Source: Aliiroseovarius sp. F20344
GTDB lineage: Bacteria; Pseudomonadota; Alphaproteobacteria; Rhodobacterales; Rhodobacteraceae
Direction of reading: 5' to 3'
DNA: 64,000 nucleotides
NCBI RefSeq assembly: GCF_023016155.1
Contig: NZ_JALKBG010000008.1
Span: 622,501-686,500 of the forward strand
Both the position numbers and the translations under genes were made by a program. Positions 9,176-17,414 of the stretch are shown here, piece after piece (position 1 is the first letter of the stretch; the number at the start of each line of letters is the position of its first letter). The notes beneath the pieces were generated by a model. It saw only the letters and a list, made by a program, of their open reading frames with translations. It had not been told where the DNA came from and made no database searches.

Positions 9176-9683
9176 ACCAAACACCCAATGTTCCTGATTT
9201 GTTCTTTTTAAGCTCCCACCGATGCAGAGTCGAGTCTTCGCCGCCATATTCCGGGTCAAAAACCGGCGCGCAATGCCAGCGCGTCTCGGCTGCATTGCTG
9301 CCCATGCCTTCAGGAATAATTGCCAAGCCGGTGGATTTTCCATCGCGGGCGGCAAGTTGCAGGCGCCGGCCCTCGGTCAAACCAAGAGGCTTGTGCAGCG
9401 CCATCACGACAAGCGGTACGGCCCCGTCGCGCAGCGCCTCTTCCGCGACGGCCAGTGATTGCATCTGGTCCTTGGTGTTACACAGGGCAAAGTCAGCCGG
9501 GTCGATGAAGGGGGCAAAGCCGTTGGGGTTGATCTGGGCCGCGTCCCATCCGCCGCGCACCCACAAGCAGGGCCCGCCCAATCGCGCGGCCAGCGCGAAG
9601 GCGAAGACCGGTGCGCCAGGGCCATAGACCTCGTGTGTGCGGGTCTTGGTAGGTGGGAAATGAGGCCGGTCGAGAATCTGCAT
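9117..9683 (-). CDS. imuA: ImuA, SOS mutagenesis accessory protein
   Basis: This 188-residue protein is the first gene of the imuA-imuB-dnaE2 cassette. ImuA proteins are distant RecA/SulA-like factors needed for damage-induced mutagenesis and are thought to bind RecA and ImuB. The fold is suggested by the alternating hydrophobic strands (GPCLWVRGGWD, GAVPLVVMALH, STGLAIIPEG) and the basic C-terminal RWELKKNKSG region. No intact Walker A motif is visible. The start MQILDRPHF lies 31 bp downstream of a perfect alphaproteobacterial LexA box, which assigns the regulation. The 3' end overlaps imuB by 59 bp. Confidence 0.9.
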   Translation of the reverse strand: MQILDRPHFPPTKTRTHEVYGPGAPVFAFALAARLGGPCLWVRGGWDAAQINPNGFAPFIDPADFALCNTKDQMQSLAVAEEALRDGAVPLVVMALHKPLGLTEGRRLQLAARDGKSTGLAIIPEGMGSNAAETRWHCAPVFDPEYGGEDSTLHRWELKKNKSGTLGVWYVRWDRASRRVVVVPPVGK

Positions 9684-9713
9684 GGGTTCAGATTAGCATC
9701 GCGTCGCCGGAAG

Positions 9714-9728
9714 GAACATACAGAGAAC
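9714..9728. promoter_or_regulatory. LexA (SOS) box before imuA
   Basis: GAAC-ATACAGA-GAAC is an exact match to the direct-repeat GAAC-N7-GAAC (read on the other strand, GTTC-N7-GTTC) known as the LexA site of Rhodobacterales and Rhizobiales. It lies 30 bp upstream of the imuA start codon. LexA bound here should repress imuA-imuB-dnaE2 until DNA damage. Confidence 0.88.
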
Positions 9729-9731
9729 AAA

Positions 9732-9763
9732 GCCGCCCGCTGCACGGGGGTGCAGCGGGCGGC
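9732..9763 (-). terminator. Terminator of fpr
   Basis: A perfect 14-bp stem (GCCGCCCGCTGCAC at 9732-9745 with 9750-9763) closes a 4-nt loop. On the minus strand it is followed by TTTGTTCT. It lies 27 bp beyond the fpr stop and directly abuts the LexA box of imuA, so it insulates the SOS operon from read-through. Confidence 0.85.
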
Positions 9764-9790
9764 AAATCTGTCAGCTGTGATCAGCGTGGA

Positions 9791-10645
9791 TCAGTCCAGG
9801 AACGCTTTCTCGACCACATATTGTGCAGGCTTAGAGTTCGCGCCTTCCTCAAGCCCGTATTCCTCGAACATCTCTTTCAGTTCCAGGTTAAAGGCCAGAT
9901 TGCCACAGATCATCGCGCGGTCATGTTCAGGGTTCAAGGGCTCAACGCCCAGATCCTTAAACGCTTCGCCCGAGCGCATCAGGTCGGTGATGCGGCCCAT
10001 CTTGGGGCTCTCTTCACGGGTGGTGGTCGGATAGTACTTGATCTTCTTCCAGAAGCCCTCGCCGATCACTTCGTTCAGAAGCTCATCATCCTTCAGCGCC
10101 TCGATCAGGTTCGCGCCATAGGTCAGTTCGCCGACTTCGCGGCACGTGTGGGTGATGATCACCTCGTCGTAATCTTCATAGGTCTGCGGCTCACGCAGAA
10201 GCGAGGCGAAGGGGGCAAAACCAGTGCCAGTGGCGAAGAACCAGATGCGCTTGCCGGGGATCAGCGCGTCGTGCACCAAGGTTCCAACGGGTTTCGGACG
10301 CAAGATGATCTCGTCCCCAACCTGAAGGTGCTGCAGCTTCGAGGTCAGCGGGCCGTCTGGCACTTTGATCGAATAGAACTCGAGCTCTTCATCCCAGCTG
10401 GGCGAGGCGATGGAATAGGCGCGCAGGAGCGGTTTCTGTTTGCCGGTCTTCGGGTCCGGGTCGCCCATCAGCCCGATCATCACGAACTCGCCCGAGCGGA
10501 AGCGCAGGCTGGCAGGGCGCGTGCAGCGGAAGCGGAACAGGCGGTCGGTGTAATGTTCAACTTCGGTCACCGTCTGCGCGTCGGGCAGGGTCGGGACCGG
10601 TTTTACTTTGGTTTCAGCATCCATAACGGGCGTCACTTCATTCAT
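9791..10645 (-). CDS. fpr: Ferredoxin-NADP+ reductase
   Basis: This 284-residue FAD enzyme transfers electrons between NADPH and ferredoxin/flavodoxin. The FAD site is seen in LLRAYSIASPS (about residue 72) and the NAD(P) site in FFATGTGFAPF (about residue 138). The protein ends in VEKAFLD, as in bacterial subclass enzymes. The first ATG (10645) has no good ribosome site; a second Met is at residue 8. The gene lies downstream of the sulfite/APS reductase operon on the same strand, with a weak hairpin between. It could supply electrons to the ferredoxin-type sulfite reductase encoded there, but it is also widespread as a stress and housekeeping enzyme. Confidence 0.92.
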   Translation of the reverse strand: MNEVTPVMDAETKVKPVPTLPDAQTVTEVEHYTDRLFRFRCTRPASLRFRSGEFVMIGLMGDPDPKTGKQKPLLRAYSIASPSWDEELEFYSIKVPDGPLTSKLQHLQVGDEIILRPKPVGTLVHDALIPGKRIWFFATGTGFAPFASLLREPQTYEDYDEVIITHTCREVGELTYGANLIEALKDDELLNEVIGEGFWKKIKYYPTTTREESPKMGRITDLMRSGEAFKDLGVEPLNPEHDRAMICGNLAFNLELKEMFEEYGLEEGANSKPAQYVVEKAFLD

Positions 10646-10654
10646 CAGCGTAAA

Positions 10655-10673
10655 GCGAGGTACGGTGCCTCGC
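10655..10673 (-). terminator. Weak hairpin between DUF934 gene and fpr
   Basis: GCGAGG (10655-10660) pairs with CCTCGC (10668-10673) and is followed on the minus strand by TTTACG. It may partly terminate the sulfur operon, or act as a leader hairpin directly before the fpr start. Confidence 0.4.
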
Positions 10674-10714
10674 CCTTTCTTGTCAGAGTATATAGGAGGG
10701 TTGCGAAGGCCGGT

Positions 10715-11125
10715 CTAGCCGGTCATCCGCGACCTATAGTCATAGGCTTTCCAGTCCGCCCGGAACTGCCATTCGGATTCGGGTTGGCGCTGAGCCAGCT
10801 CGTCCGAGATCTCGACCTCGTCAAAGCCCGAGCGACGCGCCATCGCGTATTGGTCCGAGATCACATGGCCATGGGCGCGCAGACGCCCTTCAAAGCCCAG
10901 AAGGCGCAGCTGACGGCCCAGTGTAAAACCACGACCATCCGCAAAAGACGGAAAGTCGATGCGAATGGCAGGCACGCCCACCATTAGATCAGCCAAAGCC
11001 GCCGGATCCGTGTCCGAGGCAATGTGCAACCCGCGCGTGTCATTGGCAGCGCGCTCGTCCACGGTGGCGAACCCTTCAGTCCAGTCGTCACGGGCAAAGC
11101 CGTTATCGGTTACAATCACGCTCAT
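10715..11125 (-). CDS. DUF934 protein of sulfate assimilation
   Basis: This 136-residue cytosolic protein belongs to the DUF934 family, which in proteobacteria is almost always encoded beside sulfite reductase and APS/PAPS reductase. It is presumed to help sulfite reduction, but its biochemistry is unproven. The conserved core is visible as IRIDFPSFADGRGFTLGRQL, and the C-terminal FRADWKAYDYRSR. Its start overlaps the cysH stop by 4 bp (ATGA), so the genes are translationally coupled. Confidence 0.85.
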   Translation of the reverse strand: MSVIVTDNGFARDDWTEGFATVDERAANDTRGLHIASDTDPAALADLMVGVPAIRIDFPSFADGRGFTLGRQLRLLGFEGRLRAHGHVISDQYAMARRSGFDEVEISDELAQRQPESEWQFRADWKAYDYRSRMTG

Positions 11126-11862
11126 GCTTCTGCTCCAATTCTAACCATTTTTCCGTCGACAAAGTGAATGCCGCATTCTGTCTTCTCGGCCCCGCGCCAA
11201 CGTCCGGCGCGCGGGTCTTCACCTGGTTTCACAGCCGAGGTACAGGGTGCACAGCCGATTGACGGGAAGCCGCGGCTGACCAGCGGGTGCTTGGGAAGTC
11301 GGTTGTTGATCAGGTAATCTTGCACATCTGATGCCGCCCAGTGCGCCAACGGATTGACCTTCAGCAGACCGTCTTCGGCCTCGAAGAACTCTAGGTCCAC
11401 ACGCTTGCCGCCCTGAAAGCGTTTGCGCCCGGTGATCCAGCCGTCAAAGCCCTTCAGGGCATTATCCAACGGTTCAACTTTGCGCACGGCGCAGCAGGCA
11501 TCGGTGTCGGCAAGATGCAGAATGTTGTCCGGGTCGCGGGCGAACAGCTCTTCCGGGTCCGGATGAACAACGCGCACATCGGTCAGGCCCAGCTTCTCGG
11601 CCACCTCAACTTGATAGTCGAGCGTTTCCTGAAACAGCATCTGCGTGTCCAGAAAGATCACTGGAACCGTGCGGTCGACCTTGGCCACCAGATGCAGCAG
11701 GACAACGCTTTCCGCGCCGAAGCTAGAGACCAGAGCAAGCGAGCCAATGGTGCTGTCTGAAAGCGCCCGTTCCACAACCGATGTTGCGGAATGGTGCTTG
11801 TAGCGACTATTCAGATCTGCCGCACGCTCTTCCGCGGGGGGAAGGGGGATTTCAAGCGGCAT
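11122..11862 (-). CDS. cysH: Assimilatory APS/PAPS reductase, [4Fe-4S] type
   Basis: This 246-residue enzyme reduces adenylylsulfate (APS) to sulfite and AMP. The nucleotide-binding part includes LALVSSFGAESVVLLHL. Two cysteine pairs, CC in DTDACCAVRK and CxxC in GCAPCTSA, are the ligands of the [4Fe-4S] cluster that marks APS-specific reductases. The active-site cysteine is in KTECGIH near the C-terminus. The frame is open far upstream, but MPLEIPLPPAEER at 11862 is the sensible start, overlapping the sulfite reductase 3' end by 11 bp. It is followed by DUF934 with an ATGA overlap. Confidence 0.93.
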   Translation of the reverse strand: MPLEIPLPPAEERAADLNSRYKHHSATSVVERALSDSTIGSLALVSSFGAESVVLLHLVAKVDRTVPVIFLDTQMLFQETLDYQVEVAEKLGLTDVRVVHPDPEELFARDPDNILHLADTDACCAVRKVEPLDNALKGFDGWITGRKRFQGGKRVDLEFFEAEDGLLKVNPLAHWAASDVQDYLINNRLPKHPLVSRGFPSIGCAPCTSAVKPGEDPRAGRWRGAEKTECGIHFVDGKMVRIGAEA

Positions 11863-13522
11863 TGGACTTGTCCTCTTCCGGATAGAGGGCAGCCTTGAAC
11901 GGCGCTTCGCCCAGACGGCGGAAGGCGTCGATGAAGGTCTCGCTCTCGTCCTCGCGGTGCTCAAGATAAGCGTGCACAAGGCGTTCGATGGCCGGGACGA
12001 TCTGGTCATAGGCAAAGCCGGGACCCGCCCGTTTGCCAATCGCAGTGTCCGGGCCGGCGTCACCACCCAAGGTGATCTGATAGTTTTCCACGCCCGCACG
12101 ATCCAGACCCAGAATGCCGATATGGCCCAGATGGTGGTGACCACAGGCGTTGATGCAGCCCGAGATCTTGATCTGCAAATGGCCGATATCGTGCTCGATC
12201 TTCAGCTCGTCGAAACGTTCGGCAATCTCTTGTGCGACCGGGATCGAGCGGGCCGTGGCCAGCGCACAGTAATCCATGCCCGGGCAGGCGATGATGTCCG
12301 AGATCAGACCGGCATTGGCTGTCGCCATGCCATGCGCACGCAAGGCGGCGAAGATCGCAGGCAGGTCCGAACGGTGGACATGCGGGAAGATCACGTTCTG
12401 CTCGTGGCTGATACGGATGTCGCTGTGGCCGAACTGTTCGGCCAAATCAGCGAGCACGCGCATCTGATCCGAGTTGGCGTCGCCCGGCGTTGCGCCATGC
12501 GCTTTCATCGAGATCGTGACGATCCCATAGCCGTCCGCCCGGTGATCATCCACGTTGGTATCGCTCCACGACCGGAAGATCGGGTCGGCGTCGCGTGCGG
12601 CGTGGTAGCCGTCCAGCGCTGCGGTCTTGTACTCCGGCGCTTTGAAGTCAGCCGCGATATTGGCGAAATGCTCTTGATCCACACCGGAAAACAGCGGGCG
12701 CAATTGGGCAAAGCGCGCCTCGACCAACTCGTGGATCTTGTCGATCCCGTTCTCCATCGTGGTGATCTTGATGCGGGCTTTATACTTGTTATCGCGGCGA
12801 CCCAGCGTGTTGTAGACGCTGACGATGGCCTCGACATAAGGCAGCAGATCTTCGCGGGGCAGGAAGTCTTTCAACACCTGACCGACAACCGGCGTACGGC
12901 CAAGACCACCGCCAACGATGATCTGATAGCCAACCTCGCCCGCTTCGTTCTTTACGATGCGGATACCGATGTCATGTGCCTTGGTAACGGCGCGGTCAGC
13001 TTTCGAGCCGGTCACGGCCAGCTTAAATTTGCGCGGTAGGAATTGGAATTCCGGGTGGTCGGTGGACCACTGACGCAGCAGCTCGGCGGTGGGGCGGGGG
13101 TCTTCAACCTCGTCCGCTGCGGCACCGGCGAAGTGGTCTGCGGTCACATTGCGGATCGTGTTGCCCGAGGTCTGGATGGCGTGCATGCCAACATCCGCCA
13201 GCGCGTCCAGCATATCAGGAATATCCGACAGGCGCGGCCAGTTGTATTGAATGTTCTGGCGCGTGGTCCAGTGGCCATAGCCTTTGTCCCAGCGTTCGCC
13301 GATCATCGCCAGTTGGCGCATCTGGTTGGGGTTGAGCGACCCATATGGGATCGCGACCCGCAGCATATAGGCGTGCAGCTGCAGATAAACGCCGTTCATC
13401 AGGCGCAGCGGTTTAAACTCATCTTCGGTCAATGCGCCCGAGATACGGCGGCCCACTTGCTCGCGGAACTGCGATACGCGGTTGCGCACGAAGCTTTCGT
13501 CGAAATGGTTGTAATCATACAT
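11852..13522 (-). CDS. cysI: Assimilatory sulfite (or nitrite) reductase, siroheme/[4Fe-4S]
   Basis: This 556-residue hemoprotein has two nitrite/sulfite reductase ferredoxin-like half-domains and two siroheme/4Fe-4S domains. The cluster/siroheme cysteines are visible as C-x5-C in ACPGMDYCALA (about residue 415) and C-x3-C in SGCINACGHHHLGHIGILG (about residue 455). The family includes nitrite reductases, but the setting (cysH, DUF934, DUF2849) points to six-electron reduction of sulfite to sulfide. It is a single-polypeptide enzyme that likely uses ferredoxin. MYDYNHFDESFV at 13522 is the family start and overlaps the DUF2849 gene by 8 bp; the 35 codons upstream are a shadow. Confidence 0.93.
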   Translation of the reverse strand: MYDYNHFDESFVRNRVSQFREQVGRRISGALTEDEFKPLRLMNGVYLQLHAYMLRVAIPYGSLNPNQMRQLAMIGERWDKGYGHWTTRQNIQYNWPRLSDIPDMLDALADVGMHAIQTSGNTIRNVTADHFAGAAADEVEDPRPTAELLRQWSTDHPEFQFLPRKFKLAVTGSKADRAVTKAHDIGIRIVKNEAGEVGYQIIVGGGLGRTPVVGQVLKDFLPREDLLPYVEAIVSVYNTLGRRDNKYKARIKITTMENGIDKIHELVEARFAQLRPLFSGVDQEHFANIAADFKAPEYKTAALDGYHAARDADPIFRSWSDTNVDDHRADGYGIVTISMKAHGATPGDANSDQMRVLADLAEQFGHSDIRISHEQNVIFPHVHRSDLPAIFAALRAHGMATANAGLISDIIACPGMDYCALATARSIPVAQEIAERFDELKIEHDIGHLQIKISGCINACGHHHLGHIGILGLDRAGVENYQITLGGDAGPDTAIGKRAGPGFAYDQIVPAIERLVHAYLEHREDESETFIDAFRRLGEAPFKAALYPEEDKSNAA

Positions 13523-13841
13523 TGGCCACGGCCTCCGGTGCCGATTGCTGTGTCTGTTTGCCGTGGAAGCGGTTCGACGGGCCGGTGGCACGGAAAGCTT
13601 CGCGGAAATGGGTGGGGATCGGGCCAAGCGGGCCTGCGGCGGCGTCCGCTAAATACGGGCCAACGGCGACGCCGGGTTCGGTTTCGGCATGGGCCAGCTG
13701 GGCGTTTGCCTCGGCTTCGTCCTCGATCAGCCATGCCATACACATGTCGCGCACCCACGACCCGTTGCGGGCCATATAGATCACGTCGCCTTCGATTAGG
13801 TCGTTGGCGGTTACCACTTTGGGGCTAAATGGGCGGGGCAT
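13515..13841 (-). CDS. DUF2849 protein, first gene of the sulfur operon
   Basis: This small 108-residue protein is of the DUF2849 family, found upstream of sulfite reductase in Rhodobacterales and Rhizobiales. Its role is unknown. The start MPRPFSPKVVTANDLIEGDV at 13841 is preceded by GGAAAGGA with 6-nt spacing; the earlier ATG at 13883 lacks a ribosome site. The core DVIYMARNGSWVRDM suggests a compact beta domain. It overlaps the sulfite reductase start by 8 bp and is the promoter-proximal gene facing the Lrp-type regulator. Confidence 0.82.
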   Translation of the reverse strand: MPRPFSPKVVTANDLIEGDVIYMARNGSWVRDMCMAWLIEDEAEANAQLAHAETEPGVAVGPYLADAAAGPLGPIPTHFREAFRATGPSNRFHGKQTQQSAPEAVANV

Positions 13842-13895
13842 GGCATGTCCTTTCCGGTTGCGTTCGGGCAATATATAGGACATTTTCCCATTATT

Positions 13896-13911
13896 CCGCG
13901 AGGTCTCGCGG
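13896..13911. promoter_or_regulatory. Palindromic operator between cys operon and lrp-like gene
   Basis: CCGCGAG-GT-CTCGCGG is a perfect 7+7 palindrome in the divergent promoter region, 55 bp from the DUF2849 start and 71 bp from the regulator start. A TATATT element lies between it and the cys operon. It is the natural candidate for binding by the adjacent Lrp/AsnC-family regulator, controlling both directions. Confidence 0.6.
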
Positions 13912-13981
13912 TAAATAAGGAATGTTGTTTCGGTTTGCGCGCCAATTGGAACGCTCGGACCAGAAGAAGGGAAAAAGCAGA

Positions 13982-14443
13982 ATGTCTGTTCGGCTTGACG
14001 AGATCGACCGGAAAATCCTGCGCGAGCTTCAGCGCGATGCGGGGCAGTCTTTAGATGTAATTGCTAAGAAAGTGGGGTCATCCAAGACCCCGGTCTGGAA
14101 CCGGATTCGTAAGATGCGTGAAGGCGGTGTGATCGGTCAAAACACGATGGTGATGGATGCTGAAAGTCTTGGGTTCGAGGCTTGTTTCTTCGTACTGATC
14201 CGCACGTCCGAGCATGAGGCCGATTGGCAGGAAAAATTCCTGAATGCCTTACGTGCCCGTCCCGAAGTGATGGAAGCGCACCGCTTGGCTGGCGAGATCG
14301 ACTATATCCTGAAGGTCCGCGTTGAAAACGCCCGCGCTTACGACGAGTTCTATCAGGCGCTGATTTCCGAGGTGAAAATCTTCAACGTCACCGCGCTATT
14401 GTCGATGGAAGAGATCAAGTTCTCGACCGAGTTGCCAATCTGA
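13982..14443 (+). CDS. Lrp/AsnC-family transcriptional regulator
   Basis: This 153-residue protein has an N-terminal winged helix-turn-helix (LDEIDRKILRELQRDAGQSLDVIAKKVGSSKTPVWNRIRKM, residues about 4-45) and a C-terminal RAM ligand-binding domain (FFVLIRTSE to SMEEIKFS). The ATG at 13982 is used because GAAGGG precedes it and the protein then starts MSVRLDEIDRKI; an ATG 20 codons upstream lacks support. It is divergent from the sulfur-assimilation operon, so it probably responds to an amino acid or sulfur metabolite and controls that operon. Its stop codon abuts the stop of the convergent P450 gene. Confidence 0.88.
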   Translation: MSVRLDEIDRKILRELQRDAGQSLDVIAKKVGSSKTPVWNRIRKMREGGVIGQNTMVMDAESLGFEACFFVLIRTSEHEADWQEKFLNALRARPEVMEAHRLAGEIDYILKVRVENARAYDEFYQALISEVKIFNVTALLSMEEIKFSTELPI

Positions 14444-15619
14444 TCACACACGAACCATGAGCCGTTCCAATCCGTGGAAATGATAGACATTTCCATATTG
14501 CGGCGGAGCGGTCATTTGCAGGTTTGGACAGCGATCAAAGAGGATCGACAGGGCATGGGCCATCTCTAACCGAGCCAGTGGTGCCCCAATGCAGAAATGC
14601 GCCCCCGCTCCGAAGGCTGTGTTCTGTTTGATCGGCCGGGTCGGGTCGAACTCATTCGGTTCGTCCCACATATCCGGGTCACGATTGGCAGCCCCTAACA
14701 GAAGCCCAATTTCGTCCCCGCGTTTGAACTCCTGCCCGTAAAGTGTCGTGTCCTCATAGACATGGCGGGTGAACATATGAAGCGGGGGATCGAAGCGCAA
14801 AAGCTCCTCAACTGTTCCGTCAATCGCATCAGGCGCCAAAGCCCCAGCGGGATTTCCATGCTCCAGCAGGGTCTTCACGGCAATCGCCATCGCGTGCACG
14901 GTGGCCTCGTGACCAGCATTTAGCAGCAAAATACAGGTCGAGATCAGCTCGTCCGTGGACAGCTTCTCTCCTTCAGCCTCGGCGGCAATCAGTTCTGTGA
15001 TCAGGTCGTCGCGTGGATCGTTGCGTCGCTCATTAACATAGCTGCGCATGAATGCGACGAAGTCTTCTGTAGCGGAAACTGCGGCGTCTTCAATCGCGCG
15101 CGTGCGGCGTGCTTGGTACATCGATACCATGGCATTAGACCATTTTAGCAAGTCGTCTGCGCGGTCTTCAGGCACGCCCAGAAGGCGGCAGATAATGATC
15201 ACAGGAATGCGCGTGGCAAAGGCGGGCAGCAGGTCGAAATCGCCTGCGGGAAATGCGTCGATCAGTTCATGCGCCAGCACTTCGATCTCGGGACCCAGCC
15301 CGGCAATGCGACGAGAGGTGAAGGCCCGCAGGACAAGCTTGCGCAGCCGAGTGTGGCGGGGGGCTTCCAGTTCTAGCATCGAATGCGCTTCGACCGCATA
15401 AAACGGGGCCAGATGGTTGGGAAACTGCAGTGGTTCAACGGGTTCACGCCCAAAGCGGCGATCCCGAAGCAACGCATTCGCGGCCCGAAAGCTGACAGCC
15501 ATCGGCAGGTCATAATCTTCCCAGAAAAACAGATCCCCGGCTGAACGGGCACGGTCATAGAACGTATACGGATTCTGGATGAAATCGGGATCTGTAGGAG
15601 ATTGGGTCAATCGCTTCAT
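14444..15619 (-). CDS. Cytochrome P450
   Basis: This 391-residue soluble bacterial P450 has the I-helix oxygen-activation motif LLNAGHEATVHA (about residue 235), the K-helix ExxR in VEELLRFDPP, and the heme-cysteine loop AFGAGAHFCIGAPLARLE near residue 340. The substrate is unknown; no ferredoxin partner lies beside it, so general redox partners must serve. The ATG at 15619 (MKRLTQSPTDPDF) has AAGGAA upstream; the frame opens 10 codons earlier. It is convergent with the Lrp-type regulator and divergent from the dct sensor kinase, with a 58-bp gap that must hold both promoters. Confidence 0.93.
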   Translation of the reverse strand: MKRLTQSPTDPDFIQNPYTFYDRARSAGDLFFWEDYDLPMAVSFRAANALLRDRRFGREPVEPLQFPNHLAPFYAVEAHSMLELEAPRHTRLRKLVLRAFTSRRIAGLGPEIEVLAHELIDAFPAGDFDLLPAFATRIPVIIICRLLGVPEDRADDLLKWSNAMVSMYQARRTRAIEDAAVSATEDFVAFMRSYVNERRNDPRDDLITELIAAEAEGEKLSTDELISTCILLLNAGHEATVHAMAIAVKTLLEHGNPAGALAPDAIDGTVEELLRFDPPLHMFTRHVYEDTTLYGQEFKRGDEIGLLLGAANRDPDMWDEPNEFDPTRPIKQNTAFGAGAHFCIGAPLARLEMAHALSILFDRCPNLQMTAPPQYGNVYHFHGLERLMVRV

Positions 15620-15677
15620 AGGCGCATGTTCCTTAAAGCCGCTGGTCAATGCAAGTGCTGCTTTCTATGCTCGCCCC

Positions 15678-17414
15678 ATGTTTCGCTTCTTGCATACGAA
15701 ATGGGTTTTTCCCTTTCTTCTTGGGACACTGCTGATCAGTGCAGGGGTCTGGGCTGCGGCATGGCGTGCTGCGTTAAAACCTCTGGCCGAACAAGCGTCG
15801 TCCGAGCTTGCGCTGGCCTCGGACCAGTTGACGCGCCATCTGTTTCGGTACCGCGAACTTGCGGTGGTGTTGGCCGAGCATCCCGTTCTGAAACGCCGGT
15901 TAAGCGATACGAATGCGGAAGCAGCAGATCAGTTGCTTCAATCCATGGCGGATATGACAGGCGCGCATCAGCTTCTGCTGATTGATCGGGACGGGCAGGT
16001 GTTGGCGGCGTCGCACCGGACCGCGACGAAACTGGATCCGTCCAGCCCTTTGATCCACCGTGCCTTGACCGGAGCCCTTGGCGCGGATGCGCGGTTTCAG
16101 GCGCAGGTCAAAGACACGACACGGCGGGTGTTTTCGTTTGCAGCGCCCGTTCTGAATAAAGAAGGGCAAGGCCAAGGTGTGGTGATAGCACGCACAGACC
16201 TGCTGGATTTTGAGGAGAACTGGCCCTCAACTGCGGCGGCATTGTTTTTCACGCTAAACGGAGCGCGTGTCTTTGCGGCCAACCGGCTGGACCTTGTGAA
16301 TGTAGCCCGCCCGACGGCACGCTTTCTAAACAGCAGCGTTTCCAGTTGGACGGGGTACGAGGTTTGGCAGCTTGAGGCCGGGCCTTATCTGCCGGATCGC
16401 GCACTACACCTGACTCGACGCCTGCCGGTCGTGGGGTTAAGCGGGGAGATCTTGCTTGATACAACACCTGCCGAACGCAGTGCAGCACTTTTGGCGGCAA
16501 TTGCGGCTGCGATTTGTTTGGGCATCGGAGGGCTGTTGTTGGCTGTGGGTGAACGCAGACGGGCGTTGAACGAACGGCTTAGAATTGAGGCCGCCGCCAA
16601 TGCCCGGCTAGAGGCACGGGTGGCGGAACGTACAACGGCCTTGTCCGAAGCCAACCAGGATTTGCAGCGAGAGAACCGCGAACGGCGCGAAGCAGAAGCA
16701 GCTTTGAAAAAGGCGCAGGATGATCTTGTGCAGGCGGGTAAGCTTTCGGCCTTGGGGCAGATGTCTGCGGGCATCAGTCACGAGTTGAACCAACCACTAA
16801 TGGCCATCCGCAGCTTCTCGGAAAACGCAACTTTATTTTTGGAACGCGGGCAGGAGGAGCAAGCCGGGCAAAACCTGACGCGCATCTCGGAATTGGCGCA
16901 TCGGATGGGGCGGATCGTCAAGAATCTGCGTGCCTTTGCCCGTAATGAGAACGAGCCGATGGGAAAGGTGGATTTGGGCCACGTGGTGTCCACTGCGATC
17001 GAGCTGACAGAACCACGCCTGAAATCGGATGGAATCACGCTGGACTGGATGCCTCCGCCCCAGCCGATCTATGCAAAAGCCGGCGAGGTGCGACTGTCGC
17101 AGGTCTTTGTGAACCTCATCAACAACGCGGCGGATGCAATGCTGGATCAAGACGATCGGCAAATTCACATAGCAATCAACAAAGGTAAGAAACTCTCGGT
17201 GACGGTGCGCGACACCGGGCCGGGCATTGAAGACCCCGATCGGATATTTGAACCCTTCTTTTCAACCAAACAGGTCGGTGATGAGGGCATGGGACTGGGC
17301 CTGTCGATCTCGTACGGTTTGGTGCAAAGTTTCGGAGGCGACATTCGCGGACGAAACTGCGAAAACGGCGCCATGTTTACCGTCGAGCTGCCACATTGGG
17401 AGGATACAGAATGA
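15678..17414 (+). CDS. dctB: DctB-like C4-dicarboxylate sensor histidine kinase
   Basis: This 578-residue membrane kinase has a transmembrane segment at about residues 9-29 and a second at about 268-290, bracketing a periplasmic double-PDC-like sensor domain. A coiled linker (RIEAAANARLEARVAERTTAL) follows, then the dimerisation/phosphoacceptor domain with the H-box GISHELNQPLMAIRSFSENA (His about 367) and an HATPase domain (FVNLINNAADAM, DTGPGI, GMGLGLSIS). The architecture and the HELNQPL box match DctB, which senses C4-dicarboxylates such as succinate. ATG 15678 is chosen because the first membrane segment follows directly. The stop overlaps the regulator start by 4 bp. Confidence 0.9.
   Translation: MFRFLHTKWVFPFLLGTLLISAGVWAAAWRAALKPLAEQASSELALASDQLTRHLFRYRELAVVLAEHPVLKRRLSDTNAEAADQLLQSMADMTGAHQLLLIDRDGQVLAASHRTATKLDPSSPLIHRALTGALGADARFQAQVKDTTRRVFSFAAPVLNKEGQGQGVVIARTDLLDFEENWPSTAAALFFTLNGARVFAANRLDLVNVARPTARFLNSSVSSWTGYEVWQLEAGPYLPDRALHLTRRLPVVGLSGEILLDTTPAERSAALLAAIAAAICLGIGGLLLAVGERRRALNERLRIEAAANARLEARVAERTTALSEANQDLQRENRERREAEAALKKAQDDLVQAGKLSALGQMSAGISHELNQPLMAIRSFSENATLFLERGQEEQAGQNLTRISELAHRMGRIVKNLRAFARNENEPMGKVDLGHVVSTAIELTEPRLKSDGITLDWMPPPQPIYAKAGEVRLSQVFVNLINNAADAMLDQDDRQIHIAINKGKKLSVTVRDTGPGIEDPDRIFEPFFSTKQVGDEGMGLGLSISYGLVQSFGGDIRGRNCENGAMFTVELPHWEDTE

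Noticed and set aside
9653-10987. 444-codon plus-strand frame across fpr
   Set aside because: It is antisense to fpr and the LexA/terminator region; no protein-like motif.
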